Positions 30,143-38,965 of a DNA stretch of 64,000 bases are shown one piece after another. This stretch comes from G039954875 sp047528275 (GTDB taxonomy: Bacteria; Bacteroidota; Bacteroidia; Flavobacteriales; Blattabacteriaceae). Numbering within the stretch: the stretch's first letter is position 1; the number at the start of each line of letters is the position of its first letter. Both the position numbers and the translations under genes were made by a program. The DNA lies in the NCBI GenBank assembly GCA_047528275.1, contig CP180023.1:248001-312000 (forward strand), read 5' to 3'. The notes beneath the pieces were generated by a model, which saw nothing but the letters and a program-made list of their open reading frames with translations, made no database searches and was not told where the DNA came from.

Positions 30143-31282
30143 ATGAAACCATTTGATGTATATCCCATTACACCCATAGAACTAGTCAGAGGTGCAGGTG
30201 TCTATGTCTTCGACAGAACGGGTCAAGCCTACTTGGACTTTTACGGCGGTCATGCGGTGATCTCTATCAGTCATTCGCATCCCCACTATCTCAGACGTAT
30301 CAGAGAGCAGATGAGGCGGATTGCCTTTTATTCGAATACTATCCGTATCCCTCAGCAAGAGCAGCTCTCCGAGATGCTAGGTGTTCTCTCAGGTTATGAG
30401 GACTATCGGCTCTTTCTGTGCAATTCGGGTGCAGAGGCTGTCGAGAATGCTCTCAAGCTTGCCTCTTTTCACACTCTCAAAAAGAAAGTCATCGCCTTCA
30501 AAGGAGCCTTTCATGGGCGCACTAGTGGGTCAGTAGCCATCACCGATAATGAGAGGATCGTTACCCCTTTCAATGCACAACATCAGACCGTCTTTCTCAA
30601 TTATCATGAGGTGGATCAGTTGGAAGCTTTCCTTCGGACCGAGGATGTTTGTGCTGTGATCACCGAAGGCATACAAGGCGTGGCTGGTATCATTGATCCA
30701 GGTGCGGAATTTCTTCGTCTGATACAATCCTTATGTGCTCAATATCGAGTTGTATCCATCTTTGACGAAGTGCAAAGTGGCTACGGCCGTACTGGAGACT
30801 TCTTTGCTCATCAAGATGCAGGTGTGAAGCCCGATCTGATCACCGTAGCCAAGGGTATGGGCAATGGTTTTCCCATTGGAGGGGTACTCATTCACCCTAA
30901 GTTTGAAGCCTTCCATGGGATGCTTGGAACCACTTTCGGTGGGAATTATTTGGCCTGCGTTGCCGCTATTGCCGTCTTGGAGGTGATTCGAGATGAAGAG
31001 TTGTTATTGAATGCCAGGAGGATCGGCGCGCAACTGATCGAAGCCCTGCAAAGAATCCCTGAGATCAAGGAGATCCGGGGTAGGGGATTGATGCTGGGTT
31101 TACGTTTTGATTTCCAGATACAAAATTTGAAGAAGATCCTTTTCGAACGAGAAAAGGTTTTTGTCGGAACTGCTTCCGATCCTCATGTCTTGAGGCTGCT
31201 CCCGCCGCTCAACATTAGCTCAGATCACGTGCAACTCTTCATCAACAAGCTAAAAACTTCCTTAGAAAACCTCTCGACATGA
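30143..31282 (+). CDS. argD: Acetylornithine aminotransferase
   Basis: 379 residues from ATG 30143; an in-frame ATG at 30077 would start within argC and adds 22 residues without homology. The PLP enzyme transfers an amino group from glutamate to N-acetylglutamate semialdehyde. Seen: YLDFYGGHAVISISHSHPHY, NSGAEAVENALKLASFHT (PLP phosphate loop), FHGRTSGSVAITDN, DEVQSGYGRTGDFFAHQ (Asp contacting the ring) and the Schiff-base Lys237 in TVAKGMGNGFPIGGVL. The stop overlaps the carA start by four bases (ATGA). In the same operon argB, argC and argE surround it, so the arginine assignment is secure rather than another class III aminotransferase. Confidence 0.95.
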   Translation: MKPFDVYPITPIELVRGAGVYVFDRTGQAYLDFYGGHAVISISHSHPHYLRRIREQMRRIAFYSNTIRIPQQEQLSEMLGVLSGYEDYRLFLCNSGAEAVENALKLASFHTLKKKVIAFKGAFHGRTSGSVAITDNERIVTPFNAQHQTVFLNYHEVDQLEAFLRTEDVCAVITEGIQGVAGIIDPGAEFLRLIQSLCAQYRVVSIFDEVQSGYGRTGDFFAHQDAGVKPDLITVAKGMGNGFPIGGVLIHPKFEAFHGMLGTTFGGNYLACVAAIAVLEVIRDEELLLNARRIGAQLIEALQRIPEIKEIRGRGLMLGLRFDFQIQNLKKILFEREKVFVGTASDPHVLRLLPPLNISSDHVQLFINKLKTSLENLST

Positions 31283-32373
31283 AGGAAAAAACCGCTACCC
31301 TTATTCTCGAAGATGAGACATGCTATGAGGCTTATCACTTTGGCGCAAGCGTATCAGCTGCTGGGGAAGTCGTTTTCAACACAGCGATGACTGGCTATAC
31401 CGAGAGCCTAACCGATCCCTCCTACAAGGGGCAACTCCTAGTTTATACTTACCCACTTATCGGAAATTATGGCATCCCTGTTTCACCTATTGAAGCCTCT
31501 GTACATACCCTGTATGAATCCGATGCACTCCACATTGCTGGTCTGATCGTTTCAGACTATACCCACCGTCCCTATCATTGGAATATGTCCAAAAGCCTTT
31601 CCCAATGGCTCGAGCAGCACCACATCCCGGCGCTATACAGCCTTGACACCCGGGCACTAACTCAAAAACTCCGCGAGCAGGGTACGATGCTCGGGAAGAT
31701 TATCGTCGATGGAGATCTCCCCTTTTACGATCCGAACAAAGAAAACCTCGCCGCCCAGGTGTCTATCAGTAAAAAGACCATCTATGGCGATGGCCAACAT
31801 AAGGTTTTGCTCGTCGACTATGGGGTGAAGAACAACATCATCCGTTGCTTGCTTCGACGCGATTGTACCGTGATCCGCGTGCCATGGGATTACGACTTCA
31901 CTCAGGAGGATTATGATGGGCTCTTCCTCTCCAATGGTCCAGGCGATCCGAAGATGTATCAAAAGACTATTGCGCACATTCGAACGGCCTTGCAAGGAGA
32001 TAAGCCTATCTTTGGTATCTGTTTAGGGAATCAGCTCATTGGCCTGGCTGCTGGAGGCGACACCTACAAACTTAAATACGGCCATAGGAGTCACAACCAA
32101 CCCGTCTTGATGATGGGGACGAATAGGGCTTTCATCAGCTCGCAAAATCACAGCTATGTCCTCGATTCTAGTGATTTACCCTTTCCATGGAAGATTTTTT
32201 TTAAAAATTTGAACGATGAGAGCTGCGAAGGACTGATTCACAGTCAAAAACCATTTTTCTCGGTACAATTCCACCCGGAAGCCTCAGGTGGCCCTACTGA
32301 CACCGAATTTTTGTTTGATATCTTCCTGGGCTTCATCGAATCCCACAAGGAAGCCAAGCCATTGTCCGTATGA
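31279..32373 (+). CDS. carA: Carbamoyl-phosphate synthase small (glutaminase) subunit
   Basis: 364 residues. It hydrolyses glutamine and channels ammonia to CarB. The N-terminal CPSase domain (FGASVSAAGEVVFNTAMTGY, ESLTDPSYKGQLLVYTYPLI) is followed by a class I amidotransferase domain with the catalytic Cys248 in PIFGICLGNQLIGLAAGG and His332/Glu334 in SVQFHPEASGGPTDTEFLF. Starts within the argD stop and ends within the carB start (ATGA, 32370-32373). Placement in the arginine operon suggests that carbamoyl phosphate is mainly meant for citrulline synthesis, although pyrimidine synthesis would share it. Confidence 0.96.
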   Translation: MKEKTATLILEDETCYEAYHFGASVSAAGEVVFNTAMTGYTESLTDPSYKGQLLVYTYPLIGNYGIPVSPIEASVHTLYESDALHIAGLIVSDYTHRPYHWNMSKSLSQWLEQHHIPALYSLDTRALTQKLREQGTMLGKIIVDGDLPFYDPNKENLAAQVSISKKTIYGDGQHKVLLVDYGVKNNIIRCLLRRDCTVIRVPWDYDFTQEDYDGLFLSNGPGDPKMYQKTIAHIRTALQGDKPIFGICLGNQLIGLAAGGDTYKLKYGHRSHNQPVLMMGTNRAFISSQNHSYVLDSSDLPFPWKIFFKNLNDESCEGLIHSQKPFFSVQFHPEASGGPTDTEFLFDIFLGFIESHKEAKPLSV

Positions 32374-35300
32374 AAATAGATAAAGTGCTCATCATCGGTT
32401 CAGGTGCCCTGAAGATCGGCGAAGCCGGTGAATTTGATTACTCCGGAACGCAGGCATTGAAAGCCCTCAAAGAAGAGGGGATCTTCACCATATTGATTAA
32501 CCCAAACATTGCTACAGTCCAGACCTCCGAGGGTATTGCTGATAAGATCTACTTTTTGCCGATCACCCCTGACTTTGTCAAAGAGGTCATTCAAAAGGAA
32601 AAGCCCCAAGGCCTCTTGCTGGCCTTCGGCGGGCAGACTGCGCTGAATTGTGGTATCGCCCTTTTCAAGCAGGGTATTATCGAAAAATACCAGCTGCAGG
32701 TCTTGGGTACTCCCATCGAGGCAATCATTCAAAGCGAAGACCGCGACGTTTTTCGAAAAAAACTTACGGAAATACAGGTGAATACCGCGCGGAGCATCGC
32801 CGTGGATTCCCTGAAAAAATCACTCTCAGCAGCTGAAAAAATCGGTTTTCCGATCATCGTCCGAACCGCTTATGCTTTGGGAGGTTTGGGAAGCGGTTTT
32901 GCCGAGAACATTGATGAATTGAAAACATTGGCCGATAAGGCTCTCTCTTATTCCGATCAGATTCTCATCGAGGAGTCGCTCAAGGGCTGGAAGGAGATCG
33001 AATACGAGGTTGTGCGCGATCGTTTCGACAATTGCATTACGGTCTGCAATATGGAGAATTTTGATCCTATCGGGATCCATACCGGTGAGAGCATTGTCGT
33101 GGCGCCTTCGCAGACCCTGACCAATGACGAATACCATGAGCTCAGGCAACTCTCGATGCGCATCGCCAAGCACTTTGGCATCGTCGGCGAATGCAATGTA
33201 CAATTTGCTCTAGCCCCGCATTCGGCGGACTACCGTGTCATCGAGATTAACGCGCGTCTCTCGCGTTCGAGCGCTCTTGCCTCTAAGGCTACGGGTTATC
33301 CATTAGCTTTTATCGCGGCTAAGCTCGCTTTAGGTCATGGATTGCATCAGTTGAAAAATGCAGTTACCAAGACGACTTCTGCCTTTTTTGAGCCGGCTTT
33401 AGACTATGTCGTTTGCAAGCTGCCGCGCTGGGATCTCAAGAAATTCTACGGCGTCTCGAACAAGATCGGCAGCAGCATGAAGAGTGTCGGCGAGGTGATG
33501 GCCATCAGCGGTTCCTTTGAAGAAGCCTTGCAAAAAGGCCTTCGCATGCTCGATATCGGTTGGCAAGGTTTTATCAATCCCCAAAAAAAACCTCTAGATC
33601 CTGCGGTGCTCGAAAACTTGCTTAAGGAGCCTACCGATCAAAGAATACAAGCCCTTGAAGCGGCTTTTGAGACCGGGTATACCGTTGAAGAGATCCATAG
33701 GCTCACGCAGATCGATCCCTGGTTTTTGTACAAGTTGGAAAATCTACATTATACGAAAAAGGCTTTGACCTCATACGGCAGCTGGGAGGAGATCTCTGAT
33801 GAATGCCTGAAGAAAGCCAAAAAACAAGGCTTTTCCGATGAGCAGATTGTCGGGCTCTTTGCATCTGGGATGAAAAGTACCGAAGCGGCCCAAGCGCTTA
33901 GAACGCAGCGAAAGGACCGAGGTATCCTACCATTCACCCGACAGATCGATACCTTGGCCGCTGAGTATCCAGCCCAGACCAGTTACCTCTATCTAAGTTA
34001 TCATGCCTCTCGACACGATGTTGCTTACGAACGAGACGGACGGTCGATCATCGTTCTGGGATCGGGCGTCTATCGGATCGGCAGTAGCGTCGAGTTTGAT
34101 TGGTGTTGTGTGAATGCTCTCGATGCGATCCAAAAGGTAGGCTATCGCACTGTGATGATCAATTGCAATCCTGAGACGGTCAGTACGGACTTTGACGTCT
34201 GTGACCGTCTTTATTTCGAGGAACTCAGCCTCGAACGCGTCCTGGACATCATTGAGCTTGAGCAGCCCAAGGGCATTGTGGTCTCGATGGGTGGGCAGGT
34301 CCCGAACAATCTAGCCCTAAAGCTGCACCGAAAAGACATCAGCATCCTAGGCACCTCAGCGGTTTCGATTGATGGGGTAGAGAACCGTTATAAGTTTTCT
34401 CATGCATTGGATAATCTGGGTATCAGGCAACCGCGTTGGAAGGAACTCTCGGATCTTGCTTCCATTGATCATTTCGTCAAGGAGGTCGGCTATCCGGTAT
34501 TGATCCGGCCTTCTTATGTGCTCTCAGGTGCAGCGATGCATGTGGTTTTCAATTTTGAGGAGCTCCAGTATTACCTTAATGAAGCTGTGGCACTCTCTCC
34601 GGAACATCCGGTAGTGGTGAGCGAATTTATAGAAAACGCTAAAGAGATTGAGTTTGATGCGGTAGCCCGTAGCGGGGAAATCCTCTATCATGCGATCTCT
34701 GAACACATCGAATTTGCTGGTGTGCATTCGGGTGATGCTACCCTGGTCTATCCTCCACAAAACATCTACTTATCTACTTTGAAAGAAATGCAACGTACAG
34801 CTCAGAAGATCGCAAGGCACTTTGACATTTCTGGGCCGTTTAACATCCAATTTTTATCGAAAAACAATAGGATTCAGGTCATTGAATGTAATCTTCGAGC
34901 CTCGCGAAGTTTCCCCTTTGTCTCGAAGGTTTCACACTTCAATATGATTAATCTAGCCACCCAGGTACTCTTGGATGAGAAGTCATTGGAAAAGGAGAGG
35001 CTGGACTTTTTTACTATGGACTATCTCGGGATCAAGGCTTCGCAATTTTCCTTTTCTCGGCTGCAGGGGGCTGATCCAGTTCTTGGGGTCGATATGGCCT
35101 CTACTGGCGAAGTAGGTTGCTTGGGGTACAGTTTTAACGATGCGATGATGAAGGCCATGCTGGCCGTTGGCTATACCATCCCCCGGAAAAACATCTTGAT
35201 ATCGGGTGGGCCGCAGCGTTCCAAACTTGATCTACTCGAGTCGGTCAAACTCTTGGATCAAAAGGGTTATTCCCTCTTTGCTACCGAAGGTACACACCGT

Positions 35301-35606
35301 TTTTTGTCGGATAATGGCATCATCTCGACCTACCTACATTGGCCTGATGCACGGAAATTTCCTCAAGTGATTGATTACATCAAAGGGAAAAACTTGGATC
35401 TGATTATCAACATCCCAAAAAATCTAAGCAAATCTGAGCTCGATAACGACTACGCCATTCGGCGTGCTGCAGTGGATTTTAACATTCCTCTTCTGACTAA
35501 TGCACGGCTGGCCAGAGCCTTTATCCGGGCTTTTTGCCAGTCTTCCATTGATGAACTCGATCTGGATGCTTGGGATTCCTATGGTATCAAAAATTTAAAA
35601 GCATGA
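32370..35606 (+). CDS. carB: Carbamoyl-phosphate synthase large subunit
   Basis: 1078 residues, the family's standard length (~1070). Two homologous ATP-grasp halves are visible: DKVLIIGSGALKIGEAGEFD and later RSIIVLGSGVYRIGSSVEFD, with FPIIVRTAYALGGLGSGFAE in the first and YPVLIRPSYVLSGAAMHVVF in the second. Between them lies the helical oligomerisation domain. The C-terminal ~150 residues (KNILISGGPQRSKLDLLES onward, with FATEGTHRFLSDNGI) are the methylglyoxal-synthase-like allosteric domain. It makes carbamoyl phosphate from bicarbonate, ammonia and two ATP. Overlaps carA by four bases and the next gene by four (35603-35606). In the usual 'ALGGlGSG' loop and carboxylate residues I see no loss. 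Confidence 0.96.
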   Translation: MKIDKVLIIGSGALKIGEAGEFDYSGTQALKALKEEGIFTILINPNIATVQTSEGIADKIYFLPITPDFVKEVIQKEKPQGLLLAFGGQTALNCGIALFKQGIIEKYQLQVLGTPIEAIIQSEDRDVFRKKLTEIQVNTARSIAVDSLKKSLSAAEKIGFPIIVRTAYALGGLGSGFAENIDELKTLADKALSYSDQILIEESLKGWKEIEYEVVRDRFDNCITVCNMENFDPIGIHTGESIVVAPSQTLTNDEYHELRQLSMRIAKHFGIVGECNVQFALAPHSADYRVIEINARLSRSSALASKATGYPLAFIAAKLALGHGLHQLKNAVTKTTSAFFEPALDYVVCKLPRWDLKKFYGVSNKIGSSMKSVGEVMAISGSFEEALQKGLRMLDIGWQGFINPQKKPLDPAVLENLLKEPTDQRIQALEAAFETGYTVEEIHRLTQIDPWFLYKLENLHYTKKALTSYGSWEEISDECLKKAKKQGFSDEQIVGLFASGMKSTEAAQALRTQRKDRGILPFTRQIDTLAAEYPAQTSYLYLSYHASRHDVAYERDGRSIIVLGSGVYRIGSSVEFDWCCVNALDAIQKVGYRTVMINCNPETVSTDFDVCDRLYFEELSLERVLDIIELEQPKGIVVSMGGQVPNNLALKLHRKDISILGTSAVSIDGVENRYKFSHALDNLGIRQPRWKELSDLASIDHFVKEVGYPVLIRPSYVLSGAAMHVVFNFEELQYYLNEAVALSPEHPVVVSEFIENAKEIEFDAVARSGEILYHAISEHIEFAGVHSGDATLVYPPQNIYLSTLKEMQRTAQKIARHFDISGPFNIQFLSKNNRIQVIECNLRASRSFPFVSKVSHFNMINLATQVLLDEKSLEKERLDFFTMDYLGIKASQFSFSRLQGADPVLGVDMASTGEVGCLGYSFNDAMMKAMLAVGYTIPRKNILISGGPQRSKLDLLESVKLLDQKGYSLFATEGTHRFLSDNGIISTYLHWPDARKFPQVIDYIKGKNLDLIINIPKNLSKSELDNDYAIRRAAVDFNIPLLTNARLARAFIRAFCQSSIDELDLDAWDSYGIKNLKA

Positions 35607-36556
35607 AACAATTTATCAGTGTGGATGATGTCCCCGATTTACATCAATTAATCGAAAAGACCCGAACTGTCAAGAGAACTCCCTTTGCTTTTAAGGACAT
35701 CGGTCGGGATAAGACCATCGGTTTGGTCTTTTTCAATCCGAGTTTACGCACGCGTCTGAGCAGTCAAAAGGCTGCTTTCAACCTTGGGGCCAGCACTTGG
35801 GTTTTGAATATCGATCACGACTCTTGGAAGATCGAGATGGATGACGGTACAGTGATGGAAAACAGCCAAGAGCATATCAAGGAGGCCATTGCCGTGATGA
35901 GTCTTTATTGCAACATCCTCGCCGTTCGGACTTTCCCAAGTTTGTTCGACCGGGATTTTGATTATCATGAGGTTTTGTTCAATAAGATAAAATATTACTC
36001 CAAGGTTCCGATGGTGAGCCTTGAGAGTGCGACTCTACACCCTTTACAGTCTCTGTCCGATGTGATGACCATTGAAGAGTTGCGGCCGGCCAAAGAGCGA
36101 ATCAAAATTGTCCTGAGCTGGGCTCCACATGTAAAAGCCCTACCACATTCGGTTCCGAATTCTTTCGCGCAATGGGCTTCCAAGCTGCAGGGGGCTGAAT
36201 TGGTTATTACCCATCCGGAAGGTTATGCTCTCGATGAGCAGTTTAGCCGAGGAGCTCGTATTATCCATGATCAAGACGAGGCTTTCAAGGGGGCTGATTT
36301 CATCTATGCAAAAAATTGGAGCAGTTTTACCGATTATGGAAAGCTGCTTTGTCGTGATACATCTTGGATGATCAGCCGAGAAAAGATGGTTTTGACTGAT
36401 CGGGCTAAGTTTATGCATTGTCTTCCCGTTCGGCGCAATGTTGTGGTTGAAGATGTCGTACTCGATGGTGAAGAGACTGTTGTTTTGCAACAGGCCGAAA
36501 ACAGGGTCTTTGCCGCCCAGACGGTTTTTATGGAAATTCTTAAAAACATGATGTAA
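35603..36556 (+). CDS. argF': N-acetylornithine (or N-succinylornithine) carbamoyltransferase
   Basis: 317 residues from ATG 35603, overlapping the carB stop; the in-frame ATG at 35570 lies inside carB. The carbamoyl-phosphate loop FFNPSLRTRLSSQKAAFNLG and the WAPHVKALPHSVPNSFAQW block (acyl-ornithine type, instead of the HPxQ..D of ornithine carbamoyltransferase) identify the Bacteroidota/Xanthomonas enzyme. C-terminal MHCLPVRRNVVVEDVVLDGE is the substrate loop. It carbamoylates N-acetylornithine, giving N-acetylcitrulline, which the ArgE homologue then deacylates. Whether acetyl or succinyl is the real acyl group depends on a residue before 'EHIKEA' (here Ser-Gln) that I cannot align with certainty; ArgB and ArgC do not decide it. 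Confidence 0.92.
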   Translation: MKQFISVDDVPDLHQLIEKTRTVKRTPFAFKDIGRDKTIGLVFFNPSLRTRLSSQKAAFNLGASTWVLNIDHDSWKIEMDDGTVMENSQEHIKEAIAVMSLYCNILAVRTFPSLFDRDFDYHEVLFNKIKYYSKVPMVSLESATLHPLQSLSDVMTIEELRPAKERIKIVLSWAPHVKALPHSVPNSFAQWASKLQGAELVITHPEGYALDEQFSRGARIIHDQDEAFKGADFIYAKNWSSFTDYGKLLCRDTSWMISREKMVLTDRAKFMHCLPVRRNVVVEDVVLDGEETVVLQQAENRVFAAQTVFMEILKNMM

Positions 36557-37329
36557 TGATTCAAGTATTGAAGATAGGTGGGAAGCTTATTGAAGATGAA
36601 AGTCTACTCCGGGCTTCACTGAAAGCCTTTCATGCGCTTAAAGGCAACAAAGTCTTGATCCATGGTGGTGGGAAGGCTGCCACCACACTTTCTCAAAGAT
36701 TGGGTATTTATCCACAGCTCATCGATGGCCGGAGGGTCACTGATCAGGAGACACTCGATATCGTCACGATGACCTATGCTGGTTTGATTAATAAGAAGAT
36801 CGTGGTGCGCTTACAAGCCTTGGGCTGTCATGCCTTGGGACTCTCCGGAGCAGATGCTAACCTGATCCGTTCCATTCGACGACCCGTCCGGGAAATCGAT
36901 TATGGCCATGTCGGTGATTTAGAGAATGACAGTGTCGATGTGTCCGTATTGGATGCTCTCTTCGAACAGGGTCTTGTCCCGGTCTTATGTGCTCTGACGC
37001 ACGATGGACGGGGAGGACTCCTCAACACCAATGCCGATACCATCGCTTCGGCTGTGGCTATAAGTTTGGCTAGAGGCTATGAGGTGTCCTTGCATTATGG
37101 TTTTGAAAAACGGGGTGTCTTGCGCGACCCAACTGATCAAGATTCTTTTTTTCCCTGGATCGATGAACAATCCTTTCTTAGATTCAAGGAGGAGAAAATC
37201 ATTACCGATGGGATGATACCCAAGCTTGAAAATGCTTTCAAAACACTCAGATCCGGAGTATCTCAAGTGACTGTGGGACGCCCTGAATCCTTGGCTGATT
37301 CGACAAACAGAACGTTACTATGCCTATAG
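36556..37329 (+). CDS. argB: Acetylglutamate kinase
   Basis: 257 residues of the amino-acid kinase family; second step of arginine synthesis, phosphorylating the gamma-carboxylate of N-acetylglutamate. IQVLKIGGKLIEDESLLRAS and VLIHGGGKAATTLSQRLGI are the ATP and acyl-glutamate loops, GRRVTDQETLDIVTMTYAG the dimer/substrate segment, NTNADTIASAVAISLAR the nucleotide site and EKIITDGMIPKLENAFKTLR the conserved K..GM.pKl. Its start A is the last base of the argF' stop codon (TAATG), and it overlaps argE by ten bases. The short N-terminus is typical of forms without the arginine-binding extra helix, so arginine feedback may be weak (inference). Confidence 0.94.
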   Translation: MIQVLKIGGKLIEDESLLRASLKAFHALKGNKVLIHGGGKAATTLSQRLGIYPQLIDGRRVTDQETLDIVTMTYAGLINKKIVVRLQALGCHALGLSGADANLIRSIRRPVREIDYGHVGDLENDSVDVSVLDALFEQGLVPVLCALTHDGRGGLLNTNADTIASAVAISLARGYEVSLHYGFEKRGVLRDPTDQDSFFPWIDEQSFLRFKEEKIITDGMIPKLENAFKTLRSGVSQVTVGRPESLADSTNRTLLCL

Positions 37330-38402
37330 ACTTACAAGGCTTGAAAATAGAGGCTATCGAACTACTCAAGCGTTTGGTCAATACACCCTCTATCTCCAGG
37401 GAAGAGGATAAGACTGCAGACCTCATCGTGGACTTTTTGGACGGACACGACATCCCAACGAAAAGAAAATTCAATAATGTTTGGACGATCAGTACAAATC
37501 ATTTTGGAGAAGGGGTACCAACGATCTTGCTCAATTCTCATCACGATACAGTCAGAGCAAGCGAAAATTGGCATACGGATCCTTTTTCGGCTACACTTGA
37601 GGGGGACAAGCTCATCGGTCTTGGTAGTAATGATGCAGGGGCTTCAGTTGTATCGTTGATCAGTTCTTTCATCCACCTGAGCCGATTGCCACATCTACCT
37701 TACAGGCTTATCTTAGCGATCACTGCTGAGGAGGAAATATCAGGTTCAAAAGGGGTTAGATCCATTTTACCCGAACTGGGTTCCATCGATCTGGGCATTG
37801 TTGGTGAGCCGACACAGATGCAAGTAGCCATAGCTGAAAAGGGTTTAATTGTCTTGGATTGCTTGGCCCGAGGGAAGACCGGGCATTCTGCCAGAGATAA
37901 GGGTATCAATGCACTTTATATTGCTTTGGATGATATCGAATGGCTGAGAAATTATCGGTTTGAAAAGGTTTCGGATCTTTTAGGGCCTTCGAAACTCATC
38001 GTGACGCAGATCCAGGCAGGAATCCAGCATAATGTCGTGCCTGATCTTTGCTCTTTTGTGGTGGATATCCGAACCAATGAACATTACACCAATGAAGAAG
38101 TGATCGCATTGATCCGCCAAAAGATCCATTCTGAGATCAGTCCGCGATCCTATCACCTAAACTCATCACGTATCGATCCGGAGCATCTCATCGTCAAAAA
38201 AGTCCAATCCTTAGGCATGAAGATCTTTGGATCCCCCACTTTATCGGATCAAAGCATCATGGATTTCCCCACAATAAAAATGGGTCCAGGCGACAGCTTG
38301 CGTTCTCATACGCCTGACGAATACGTCTTATGTTCTAAAGTGGAGCAAGGGATTGAATTCTACATCCGGCTTTTGGAGGGTTTCGACTTTTACAACAGAT
38401 AA
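37320..38402 (+). CDS. argE: M20-family acetylornithine/acetylcitrulline deacetylase
   Basis: 360 residues. Metallopeptidase family M20: NSHHDTVRAS (zinc His and catalytic Asp), GSNDAGASVVSLISSF (bridging Asp), AITAEEEISGSKGVRSILPE (general base Glu and zinc Glu), the dimerisation domain IVTQIQAGIQHNVVPDLCSF, and the C-terminal zinc His region near GPGDSLRSHTPDEYV. With an acylornithine carbamoyltransferase in the operon it likely removes the acyl group from N-acetylcitrulline to give citrulline. It is the last gene of the operon; no argH (argininosuccinate lyase) follows, as thioredoxin comes next with its own promoter. Confidence 0.92.
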   Translation: MPIDLQGLKIEAIELLKRLVNTPSISREEDKTADLIVDFLDGHDIPTKRKFNNVWTISTNHFGEGVPTILLNSHHDTVRASENWHTDPFSATLEGDKLIGLGSNDAGASVVSLISSFIHLSRLPHLPYRLILAITAEEEISGSKGVRSILPELGSIDLGIVGEPTQMQVAIAEKGLIVLDCLARGKTGHSARDKGINALYIALDDIEWLRNYRFEKVSDLLGPSKLIVTQIQAGIQHNVVPDLCSFVVDIRTNEHYTNEEVIALIRQKIHSEISPRSYHLNSSRIDPEHLIVKKVQSLGMKIFGSPTLSDQSIMDFPTIKMGPGDSLRSHTPDEYVLCSKVEQGIEFYIRLLEGFDFYNR

Positions 38403-38455
38403 CGTTTCCCATAAATCCAATTGATATTACCATCGAAAAATAAGATTGATATACC

Positions 38456-38486
38456 TTGATATTAGATAACTATTTCTATAAATTTG
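38456..38486 (+). promoter_or_regulatory. Bacteroidota-type promoter of trxA
   Basis: TTG at 38456-38458 and TAAATTTG at 38479-38486, 20 bp apart, match the Bacteroidota consensus (-33 TTG, -7 TAnnTTTG). It lies 31 bp before the trxA start codon. Such a spacing is seen directly; the activity is inferred. Confidence 0.65.
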
Positions 38487-38517
38487 CCAGATTTCAAGGT
38501 AAAAAAAGAAAGAAATT

Positions 38518-38835
38518 ATGGTACAAGAAGTAACTGATGTAAACTTTAAGGAAGTAGTTCTCCAGTCGATTAAACCTGTTTTGGTCGATTTTTGGGCCTC
38601 TTGGTGTGGACCGTGTGTGGCACTGTCTCCTAGGATCGATGACCTGGCTGAGCAATATGAGGGTAAGGTATTGGTGGTAAAATTGAACGTTGATGACAGT
38701 CCAGAGACTTCTGGTAAATACGGTATCCGGAGTATTCCTACCTTATTATTTTTCAAAGGAGGCGAAGAAAAAAGTAGACAAATCGGTATTGCTTCGAAAG
38801 AAAATTTGAGCATTAAATTAGAGGCTTTGTTATAA
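38518..38835 (+). CDS. trxA: Thioredoxin
   Basis: 105 residues, the standard length. The redox motif is WCGPC in LVDFWASWCGPCVALSPRID, with the conserved cis-proline block YGIRSIPTLLFFKGGEE. It reduces protein disulfides and supplies electrons to ribonucleotide reductase in the cytosol. It starts 115 bp after argE and has a good Bacteroidota promoter just upstream, so it is an independent unit. An 8-bp hairpin follows the stop. No fault is seen. Confidence 0.96.
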   Translation: MVQEVTDVNFKEVVLQSIKPVLVDFWASWCGPCVALSPRIDDLAEQYEGKVLVVKLNVDDSPETSGKYGIRSIPTLLFFKGGEEKSRQIGIASKENLSIKLEALL

Positions 38836-38841
38836 AATACC

Positions 38842-38861
38842 CCCTATTCTATCGAATAGGG
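38842..38861 (+). terminator. Hairpin after trxA
   Basis: CCCTATTC (38842-38849) and GAATAGGG (38854-38861) pair over eight bases around a TATC loop, six bases after the trxA stop. No T-run follows, so it is a possible terminator or 3' stabiliser rather than a textbook rho-independent terminator. The next gene is a tRNA 30 bp away. Confidence 0.45.
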
Positions 38862-38891
38862 AAAAGGTAGTATATTCGCAACGCTGAAAGG

Positions 38892-38965
38892 GGTCTGGTA
38901 GTTCAGTTGGTTAGAATACGTGCCTGTCACGCACGGGGTCGCGGGTTCGAGTCCCGTCCAGACCG
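38892..38965 (+). tRNA. tRNA-Asp (GTC)
   Basis: A complete 74-nt cloverleaf. The acceptor stem is GGTCTGG with CCAGACC, discriminator G at 38965. The anticodon arm CGTGC-CTGTCAC-GCACG has anticodon GTC at 38926-38928, and the T arm GCGGG-TTCGAGT-CCCGT has the standard TTCGA loop. CCA is not encoded (CTA follows), so it is added by the nucleotidyltransferase. The D-arm region GTTCAGTTGGTTAGAATAC also fits. TATATTCG (38871-38878), close to the TAnnTTTG promoter element, precedes it. This is the only tRNA I found in the window. Confidence 0.95.
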
